Positions 56,607-64,000 of a DNA stretch of 64,000 nt are shown here, in pieces; the stretch's first letter is position 1, and each line of letters opens with the position of its first letter. A model generated the notes under the pieces. It was not told where the DNA came from. It searched no databases and saw only the letters and a program-made list of their open reading frames with translations. The stretch is taken from assembly GCA_022495005.1 (NCBI GenBank), contig JAGYXB010001057.1, positions 495,239-559,238 of the forward strand. The letters are read 5' to 3'. This DNA comes from Rhyacophila brunnea. Its lineage: Eukaryota > Arthropoda > Insecta > Trichoptera > Rhyacophilidae. The position numbers were made by a program, and so were the translations under genes.

Positions 56607-57831
56607 AAAACATTGTAAAAAAGGGCTCCACACTTCACTTTATACAAAAACATTGAAATTACAAAACAAGTTATAATAAATAAGGGTACCATTTTCTACT
56701 ATTTTTTCTATATATTATGTACAGTTTATAAATAATATATTTTTACCAGCTTACTATACATACAAAGCCGAGAATGATGTAGCAGTATTCGTAAAATAAT
56801 GTTAACAAACCTTTACCAAATTATATAAGAAAATAAATTTTATAATCATCATTAAACATTGTTCTGAAATCTGGAGATAAATAAACAAGTCTATTACGTA
56901 TTTGCTAAAATATTCCTTCTATGTAGTTAGTTATGTTACACATGATTATTTGAAATTACTTTTGATGTTGTGGAAGTAAAATAAAATACAAATGCCTCTA
57001 TGAATCTTCATGAAAAGTTATCGAAATTCAACAATCTGTTTTATCATATTTATCAATCTAAAAAGCATAATGTAAAACATTCATTATGTTTATAAAACAA
57101 TAGATTAAATTAAAAAATATTGGAAAAACCTAAACATACAATTACATACACCAGAAATATATTTTAATTTTTGCTGGTGAAATAATTTGTGTAACATCTG
57201 CAATAAAACAGGAAGGATAATATGACCATAGAGGTATTAAATAATATGAGATACAAAAATGTAAGTAGGATAATGTAATTTCTTCAAGAAACTTTGACCA
57301 TTTTAACAGACGTTTTAGTTGAAAACTCCCGATCTTTGTGTTGATGAAGTCGAATATATTTTGCTGTGTTATATATTACATGCAAAACTTGTTCATTCTA
57401 AGGTTTTAACTTGTGTACATATTAACTTATCATAATATGATTAACTTACATCAATCATCTTTCAGTATGTTTCAATTTAACATTGATGGCAAATTCGATA
57501 ATAAATAATGAACATTAAGACATTAATTACCGTTGAATGACATACAAAATTTGAAAACATTTTTCGCTGCAAAAAATATCAATTGAAAAAATATGTCACA
57601 CTATGCAAACTGTCGATCAATAATTTATTTTAATGAAACTGTTACAAAAGAATATGGGCAACACTTGAGAACCGCATGATGAAATCCAATCAGATACATA
57701 TTATATAGTAGGCTCCAAATATCTGCAATAGTTTTGATCCAGTATTTATTCAAACAAATCATATCATGATGATTTTATTCGAGTGTGACGATAACGATAG
57801 GTCGCGAAGGCTTTTCGCTGGAGGGTTGCGG
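56607..57831 (-). other. Repeat-free stretch, candidate 3' untranslated region
   Basis: Directly follows the stop codon of the minus-strand gene. AATAAA signals on the minus strand occur at 57774-57779 and 57747-57752, 53 and 80 bp after the stop, and would give a short 3' end. The scarcity of known repeats down to 56607 is compatible with a longer untranslated region. No coding sequence is seen. Confidence 0.35.
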
Positions 57832-57930
57832 TCAATAGCGATGTCTGTTCGGGTAGAGATTGGGGTTTTGTACCGACGGGTTTTGCTGCCGCACCGGATA
57901 ACCTGATGTGATTCCTCCTTGCTTAGCATT
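57832..57930 (-). CDS. Last coding exon of an unidentified gene
   Basis: On the minus strand an acceptor TTTTTGTTCTAG precedes 57930, and 32 codons follow to a TGA at 57832-57834. The peptide starts NAKQGGITSGYPVRQQ and ends NLYPNRHRY. The phase is 0 at the acceptor and agrees with the phase-0 donor of the upstream exon at 58615. The composition (Asn, Gln, Pro, Tyr) is low complexity, like carboxyl tails of RNA-binding or regulatory proteins, but I recognise no domain. Polyadenylation signals lie close downstream. Confidence 0.75.
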   Translation of the reverse strand, partial: NAKQGGITSGYPVRQQNPSVQNPNLYPNRHRY

Positions 57931-58072
57931 CTAGAACAAAAACACAGTCAATTAATACATTTTAAATTTTAAATACACTAGTATGTATTGTACTGTTAAG
58001 ATTTTAGAAATAATTGTTAAAATGATAATACAAAAGATCATCCAAATGACATTTTTACAAAGTACAGACCAA

Positions 58073-58267
58073 CTGTCCGACAAGATCTTCTTGGCTACGT
58101 GTTAAAACAGTGAACTAACAAGCTCTTCCCATTTTTAACGGCACTTCGATTGAAGCGCCTTCCGGTTAGTGACGAGTTGTCCACATATTAAAACTGTGAA
58201 CTAACAAGCTCCTCCTACTTTTAACCTAGGGACTTCCGGTTATTGCCTAGATCTTCTTGTCGGACAG
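58073..58267. mobile_element. MITE in the last intron
   Basis: CTGTCCGACAAGA pairs with TCTTGTCGGACAG. Two internal direct copies of GTGAACTAACAAGCTC lie about 95 bp apart. Non-coding. Confidence 0.65.
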
Positions 58268-58269
58268 TA

Positions 58270-58414
58270 CAAACTTATCTAAAGAATGGATGGGGGAGTC
58301 ACTATCGAAAACTACCCAATCAAGACTCGCAACTGGACAGAATCTGACGTTTTCAAAATGGTGTCCATATGGTAGTTTTTAGATCCATTTTTGACCGTTC
58401 TTTAGATAAGTTTG
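58270..58414. mobile_element. TA-flanked MITE in the last intron
   Basis: CAAACTTATCTAAAGAA pairs with TTCTTTAGATAAGTTTG; TA on both sides. It starts two bases after the previous MITE, so one inserted at or next to the end of the other. Confidence 0.7.
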
Positions 58415-58614
58415 TAGGATTGTACGTAAGATTTTATGAAATTGTTTAATTAGATTTATTGAAATTGTGTTGGCCGTGAGGGTAACGTGTCAGCCTGTAA
58501 TGTCATCAATCCATGTGGGAGACCCATAACGGACAGGTAAAAAAAAAAATATCCTGGTAAGGTTAGTGTTCATTTGTGATTTTTAGTATAAAAGGAGAAT
58601 GATAATCATTGTAC

Positions 58615-58818
58615 CTGTACATTATTGTGTTGCATTGCTACAGCCTGATGCATCTGCTGAGACATGAGCTGTTGCGGATGTCTCACGGAATTAACTGAAG
58701 ACAGTGAAAGAGAGAGAGAAGAGCCCGAAGGGAGAGAAGAAGAAGAGGCGGGTGATGCAGGATTGTATCCCCCTCCACCACCCCTTTCCTGGTGAGAGTC
58801 CCCAACACTCATCACCAC
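58615..58818 (-). CDS. Penultimate coding exon of the unidentified gene
   Basis: 204 nt, 68 codons, phase 0 at both ends. The donor is CAG|GTACAATG after 58615. The peptide runs VVMSVGDSHQERGGGGGYNP, then a Ser-rich block (ASPASSSSLPSGSSLSLSLS), then a Gln/Met/His block (HPQQLMSQQMHQAVAMQHNN). No catalytic motif, signal peptide or membrane segment. The acceptor is a tandem CAGCAG: use of the upstream AG (after 58822) would add one Gln codon (58819-58821). The low-complexity tail suggests an intrinsically disordered region. The start is an acceptor, not an initiation codon. Confidence 0.8.
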
Positions 58819-59515
58819 CTGCTGAACAATGTAAAATATTAAGAGATATTCCCAACATTGTCAATAAATATTAATTTTTGTAAATTATTACCATCTGACA
58901 TAAATCAAAACATTTTTAACTACAAGGATGCAAGTTTAAAACCTATGCAGTAAAACAAAGCACACAGATAATTAACATCAACTTAATCTGAACTACGAAA
59001 ACTTAATAAAACAGCCACTCCCAATGATATATTCCATAAAATCAAAACATCAATATCGCCACAACTGTCAAACCGGCTAAGTATTATTTAACAAAATGTC
59101 AACATGAAATAAATCAGTGATTTTACCTAATAAAAAGTAGGCGATCAATTAGAAATATATTGCTGTACTATGGATTTATTGTCGGAAAGATATTTCTTGA
59201 ACTCAACTATGAAAAATCTACGACAAAATCTTTGACAGCTGACAGAAATTGCAGTTGGCTGTAACTCTTGGAAGTACCATATACATCACAATGTTGAGTC
59301 AACTGTATACATCAGTGCAATAAGTAACACATATTTTATAAATATCAACTAAATTATTATGTATGCACATAAAGATAATAAGATGCCTTCCTAATTCCAA
59401 AGTTGCCTAATACTTACTGTAATGAAAGACAATGATTGCTGAATGAGCAAGGATTGAACAAAGACTAGAATCATTACAGTCCAATAATTTATCAGAAATG
59501 AAATGATTATCTAAA

Positions 59516-59620
59516 TCAGTTATTCCCAACCGGGTCCACATAACCCCAGGGCTCAACGAGAATTCATAAAATCTTGTGAAAAAAGTACAACTTGAAACCT
59601 TTTTGGTAGTAGGGTATTCA
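59516..59620. mobile_element. hAT-like relic in the intron
   Basis: CAGTTATTCCCAACCGGGTC and CCCCAGGGCTCAACGAGAAT resemble the left part of hAT elements that begin CAGTGTTTCCCAACC. The right end is not found. A similar piece is at 61388-61490 (GAGTTTCCGCGAGGTTTCAC). Confidence 0.4.
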
Positions 59621-59934
59621 TTAGGTTTAACATTGCCTATTCTAAAACATAAACAGTATTTTGAGATTTTGGGTTATATATTAATTACCCCATTGTTATT
59701 AGAGTTTTAGGTGGGAGGAATATTTTCGTAGCAAAGTGTAAATAAATAAAAAATGAGGTATCAGTTGTCATGTAATGATAATAAAATGAATTTCCTGACT
59801 CGTATTCTTCTGGGTATGCTATCAATGCAATCCCTGTCCAACCGAAGAGTGATTGCTCTTTTAAAGCATTTCTTTTTACTTCTTTGTGGGTTCATTTACA
59901 ATCCGTATATACTGACAAATATTAATTTTCATGT

Positions 59935-60600
59935 TTTTTTTTTCTTTTTCAATTCAATTTTAATTTATTTTACATATTGTGGACATTACAAATTATAAGT
60001 TTAAGACGTTCACAACATGACATTTAGAAACAAAGAAATATTATTAAAACAGTATTATGTAATACTGTAATTATGCAATATTTAGTTATTCTACAGTATA
60101 AATGTGTAAATACAAAAAATATGAAGTATATAGGTACAAGGAAGTACACCGGATGAGTTAAGCAGACCCTATTTTAAGAATTTATAAAATAACGTCCACC
60201 TATACTCATTCTCACGTAGACGGAATATATCAACATCCAAAGCAATTTGGTTGAACAGAGTTATTGCCCTCCCAATTGGCATCACCAATGGCAGGTTAGT
60301 TCTGCTCCTTGGGAGAACAAACAACTGATGCTCCCGATTTCTAAGATAGTTATCAGGGACACACAAGTCAATATTACCAAGAATGGCAGAGTTCTCATTC
60401 ACACCACGTATTAGTCGAAAAAAATACGTGGCCAAATATTGATATCTTCTAGCACTTAAACTACAGTATGTAAGCATACCTAAGAGAAAGTCAGTTGGAT
60501 AAAGCCACGGATAGTATTCATATAACCTCAAATAAAGGAGTCTCAAAAATTTCTTTTGAACTCGCTCCACCATAAGGTCATATTTCAACCGATGCGGGGT
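59935..60600 (-). mobile_element. LINE fragment L2, inserted into L1 in the opposite direction
   Basis: Its 3' A tail shows as the T run at 59934-59943, just after ATTAATTTTCATG. The other edge falls before GTTCCCACCAATATCAC. TGTT occurs at both junctions and may be a short target duplication. L2's tail sequence (AATGTCCACAATATGTAAA) also occurs as a tiny insertion at 47192. The coding part is annotated separately. Confidence 0.75.
60169..60597 (-). pseudogene. Carboxyl end of a LINE reverse-transcriptase ORF
   Basis: About 142 codons open on the minus strand to a stop at 60169. It reads MVERVQKKFLRLLYLRLYEY, PTDFLLGMLTYCSLSARRYQ and LRNREHQLFVLPRSRTN. These are the post-catalytic motifs (RVQKxFLRxLYxR, then PxxFLLGML, then RR) of jockey/CR1-type LINEs. 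Upstream (above about 60600) the frame continues only by chance into L1. There is no start of its own; the endonuclease and catalytic RT core are gone. Unlike other LINE relics here it has no internal stop, so L2 is relatively young. Confidence 0.7.
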
Positions 60601-61534
60601 GTTCCCACCAATATCACTCGTAACTCTACGGTCTTCAAGATACCTCATCGCAGGACAGATGTTATGTTTCATGATGCTGTGTGTCGTGCGATTAACTTAT
60701 TTGATGGCACCATAAAGGTTGATTTATTTTTTATTAACTGTATAATGTTTGTGGACGTGTTAAATAGGTAAAATTTATAATTGAATATATTATCATGTTT
60801 CTTTAATATTTACATAAACACATGCTGTCTTTTTTACTTTCTTGTTATATTAGTTGTTATTTGTAATTCAGATATTTTTATAATTTTGTATTTATTATGT
60901 ATTATGGCGCATTGGCCAATCGCTGTAATGCCGTAATACTCTTTTTCTAAACAAATAAATAAATAAATTATTGAATAGTAGGCACTGATCATTTTGTTTG
61001 CATCAAAGCTTTTCAAGTTTGCACTTTAACATTACAAATACAGTAAAGCATTGATGTGGTTATTGCTGTTTTTTATTAATCCCATTAGGTTTGGAAAATG
61101 TGAAAATATAATCGTTTAGGTATCCGAAGTTTATGCAATAAATAATGGAATAAACTTTTAATATTATATTTTGAAAATTGATACATAGTTTCCTGCCTAA
61201 TAATTAATAAAATTCTCCATGTGTTCCTTCAGGGGGGCAGAATTTAACAGGGCACAAAATTAAGGGAGGAATGCGAATATAACTTTTCATAAGTAGTAAA
61301 TCTCATGTTTTTCGCACGCGATGCTAGGAATCTGTTCCTTTGTTATTTTGATTAAATATAGTAAAAGGTAACATTTTGAGAGTATTTTGTAATTTTCCTT
61401 TCTGCACAAGTCAGGAAGAGTTTCCGCGAGGTTTCACAAAATGCTCTTAAGGATTCCACCAAACAAAAAATTTTAGGAATCACTAAGTCGAAAAAAGCAT
61501 TACTTACTGCTTATTAAATATATAATACTCTAAC

Positions 61535-61677
61535 CTGCTTTGGTGAAGTGTGATGCTGAACGTGATGTGGATGATATAGCGGTGTTCCATACATGACGGG
61601 CTGCACTCGTTGTTCAGGCTGAGGAGGTAGCGCATACAGGGATCCCCCACCACCCCCAGTACTGTACTGAGATGGCT
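61535..61677 (-). CDS. Third-last visible coding exon of the unidentified gene
   Basis: 143 nt. The acceptor TTTTATGCAG precedes 61677; the donor CAG|GTTAGAG follows 61535. Two bases complete a codon from an exon beyond this point, then 47 codons: PSQYSTGGGGGSLYALPPQP, then QRVQPVMYGTPLYHPHHVQ and HHTSPKQ. It joins in phase 0 to the exon at 58818. Together the three exons give a 147-residue tail rich in Gly, Ser, Gln, His and Pro. The body of the protein lies outside the window (above 64000) or in exons I cannot see. The gene name is unknown; an RNA-binding or adaptor protein would fit the composition but that is only a guess. Confidence 0.75.
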
Positions 61678-61927
61678 CTGCATAAAACATAATTACATTT
61701 GTAGAAAGCTGCTACGTATCAATAATAGTGCATACATTTCTCATTACATGTTGGTAAATCACAGTCGATCCAAGAGAGGAGTATGCAACTGATGACTGAA
61801 TGGATCCGAGTGCAAAATACGTAGATAAAATATGTGTGTGTGTCGTGAATATATTGATAAATCTACAAACATCATTTCTCAGGGCAGCTATTTGTACGTT
61901 TGGCTTTATGTGGTAAAACAGATTACA

Positions 61928-63785
61928 TCTCTATATATATAAAAATCTCGTGTTACGATGTTTGTGGTCACACTCCTCCGAAATGGCTCGACCGATTTTT
62001 ATGATTTTTTTTTATGTATATTTGTTAGGTATGAGAATAGGTCAACAAGTATATTTCATACCGCTAGGAGATTAGGGTATCTCTATGCAGAAAAATTTTT
62101 CTTTTATTTTTTTGACATTTTTTTTATTATCTGGCATCAGAAAATACCTATAACCCCAAATTATCACTCTCCTACCCCCACCCTCCCATTTTTTTAATTG
62201 CGATTTTATTATTTTTGTATGAACAAATTTAACCGTCGTTCGTATTTCAAACAGAACAAAATAATTTATGTTGTTGAATGACAGATGGCGCTACGTCCGA
62301 GACGAATTCTAGAAAAGCGTCGCGTCATTTTGACATTTCATTCGGCATATCACAACGCAGTGCGTGCAAAATTTTGTACGATTTATTTTAATTTATCTAT
62401 TTTTGTGTGCGTGTATTACAGTGCACAATGCCAGCAAGATGCAAGGGGGCCATTTGGGCCGTCCAACGAATAAAGCCACAAACATGCGAAATAGTAGAGC
62501 AGAAAGAACAGACGAACAAATCCAACAAGATAACAAAAACGTGCGTGTAAGCTGTCGCAATTGCGTGCATCTCAATCACAAGAGGCACGAGCTGAACGAA
62601 ATCAACAATGACAATTGGAACGGAGCCAAGCATGCCGGTTCGTAGTCAACAAACGCAGAGCAAATGATTGACAACGCCAACAAGTACATCGAACATTTAC
62701 ATCCGCTTCGTTTCTTCGTCTCGCATTCGAGTACGAGCCAGATATTGAATATTCCGCTCATCCGAAAGTGCTGATTGATGCTATGGACAAAGAATGTCTC
62801 CATTGTCATGCGCTCAAATTCAAACATGAGTCAGCCGGGATGTGTTGCACATCAGGAAAAGTGCAACTACCAGAAATTGAGATACCACCAGAACCATTGA
62901 ATGGCTTGCTCATCGGCACGGTTCCAGATTCAAACCTGTTCCTGAAGTCCATTCGCACATTCAATTCATGTTTCCAAATGACTTCGTTCGGAGCAACAGA
63001 AATGGTTCATAATACTCCGGCAAATGGTTAACAATTCCATTCTACGTTCAAAATCAAAGGCCAGGTATACCACAAAGTAGGCTCATTGCTGCCAATGCCA
63101 AACGAACCACATATTTTTTTACAAATCTACTTCATGGGTGGTGAGGACATCAATCGTGTGGATGCATGTTGCGGCTACAATAACCTCAATTCGCCTAACG
63201 CCAGGCGCATCGTCGGCGAACTGGACGCCCTGTTGAATGAGCACAATGAATTATTGGAATTCTTCAAAGCACACATGCACGAATTGCAAAGTGACAATCA
63301 CGCTATTGTCATCAATCCTGATAAAACATCAGCTGGAGAGCACGTGCGTCGATTCAATGCACCTGTTTTTACGACATTGCTGGAATCATGGTTGGCGACC
63401 GCACATCGACGCGAGAATTCGTGATTCTAAGAAGAAACAATAATCTGGAGTTCATCGCTGACACACACCGTTCATACGACGCTCTCCAATATCCGCTAAT
63501 TTTCTGGTAGGGACAAGATAAATATTGCATAAACATTAAACAACGAGATCCTGTCACAGGTAATTCATTCATTATGAACATCATTACTCATTTTGAATTG
63601 AGAAAATGAATGGTTGGTGTTTTTTTGTTTTTATCGGCGGTCATCGTCTACAGCGCTCCATTCCTCTTTCTATCATAGATCCCATCCCCACACACTTACG
63701 ATACATTCGTTATTTTTTATTTAACAACCAAAATATTCACTAGAAATAATTTATATGGCAGAACAACGTTTGCCGGGTCAGCTAG
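61928..63785 (+). mobile_element. Internally deleted Helitron
   Basis: The 5' end is TCTCTATATATATAAAAATC after an A (61927). The 3' end is GGGTCAGCTAG followed by T, the Helitron TC...CTAG rule with A/T insertion and no target duplication. A 6-bp stem (GGCAGA 63757-63762 with TTTGCC 63769-63774, loop ACAACG) stands 11 bases before the end, the usual terminator hairpin. 1858 bp, against several kb for autonomous elements. It keeps only the decayed amino half of the protein. It lies in the intron upstream of the exon at 61677. Confidence 0.92.
62428..63560 (+). pseudogene. Decayed amino-terminal part of Helitron Rep/helicase ORF
   Basis: Pieces in different frames: an ATG at 62428 opening MPARCKGAIW; RNSRAERTDEQIQQDNKNVR (62489-62548); AFEYEPDIEYSAHPKVLIDA and ECLHCHALKFKHESAGMCC (about 62722-62847); VQLPEIEIPPEPLNGLL to a stop at 63029; then KIKGQVYHKVGSLLPMP and HEFLEFF-like sequence (ELLEFFKAHMHEL) to a stop at 63422; and a last frame ending INIKQRDPV-like near 63550. 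This is the Helitron_like_N region with its CxxCxA zinc-binding-like motif. The HUH Rep catalytic motifs and the helicase are missing, so no function remains. Confidence 0.8.
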
Positions 63786-64000
63786 TAATATATATTATGT
63801 TTTAGGATGTTTTTAAATTTCAGTAAAATGTTTCTAAATTCTCAACAAACTAAAATTTAAAAACATTCGTGATTTACCACAGAAAACAAACATTACAATT
63901 AGCTGCCCTGAGAGTTGATGTTTTTATGGTACGTTTACATCTGACACTTATACCGTTATACTTATTTTATGTGTCGGACATAAAATTTCATTTACTGTTT

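Larger units (their letters stand above)
59765..60965 (+). mobile_element. LINE 3' fragment L1, split by a second LINE
   Basis: The plus strand reads TRILLGMLSMQSLSNRRVIA and YNPYILTNINFH up to about 59934, then resumes at about 60600 with VPTNITRNSTVFKIPHRRTD and CRAINLFDGTIKV. Its 3' end ATGGCGCATTGGCCAAT plus AAATAAATA tail matches the copy at 15855-16610, which is uninterrupted at this point. It is a jockey/CR1-like 5'-truncated relic. Confidence 0.75.

Noticed and set aside
61958..62197. 79-codon ORF at the Helitron 5' end as a gene
   Set aside because: It lies in the Helitron's conserved non-coding 5' region, and its Phe-rich translation has no family match.

Overview
The window is eukaryotic nuclear DNA, almost certainly from an insect. 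It is AT-rich, has no operons or Shine-Dalgarno-type genes, and is filled with eukaryotic DNA transposons (mariner, hAT, pogo/Tigger, a Helitron, a TTAA-flanked family, a probable PIF/Harbinger element), degraded LINEs and tRNA-derived SINE-like pieces. The only host gene visible is split by GT/AG introns. Frequent TACCTA/TAGGTA words and the Helitron terminus fit hemipteran (aphid-like) or lepidopteran genomes. I cannot decide between these from sequence alone.

Layout. 1-57,800 is intergenic or intronic DNA built from layered repeats. Well-defined families are: (A) a non-autonomous hAT family with 12-bp TIRs beginning CAGTGACGTCCC, with complete copies at 11064, 31398, 36906, 46917 and 52561 (each with a perfect 8-bp target duplication), a 3'-truncated copy at 30529 and a 3' remnant near 32050; (B) an inverted-repeat family ending GTCGATAGTA (269, 14612, 21641, 34922, 53071, 55145); (C) TTAA-flanked ~360-bp elements (10326, 13895, 17716, 23847); (E) an element with CATGGCCCCCAC ends and 8-bp duplications (23723, 39211, 43129); pogo-like elements (30621, 40444, and a larger Tigger-like one at 53590); and many short hairpin MITEs, concentrated at 44.7-47.7 kb. 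A complete mariner with an intact 349-codon D,D34D transposase lies at 50085-51376. A ~124-bp satellite lies at 51660-52490.

57,832-61,677 carries the last three coding exons of a minus-strand gene, encoding a Gly/Ser/Gln/His/Pro-rich C-terminal tail that I do not recognise. Its introns contain hairpin MITEs, a LINE inserted into another LINE, and (upstream, 61928-63785) an internally deleted Helitron that keeps both ends and a decayed 5' part of its Rep/helicase ORF.

The most informative signal is nesting. Different elements interrupt individual hAT-A copies (a SINE-like element, a pogo MITE, a LINE tail), a LINE sits inside a LINE, mariner sits inside an inverted-repeat element, and a small hAT sits inside a Tigger-like element. 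Two hAT-A copies share the same flanking sequence and insertion point, so one insertion was copied within a larger repeat that abuts the satellite. I found no CRISPR array, defence island or biosynthetic cluster. The unexplained items are a few decayed coding relics of unknown origin and the unidentified host gene.
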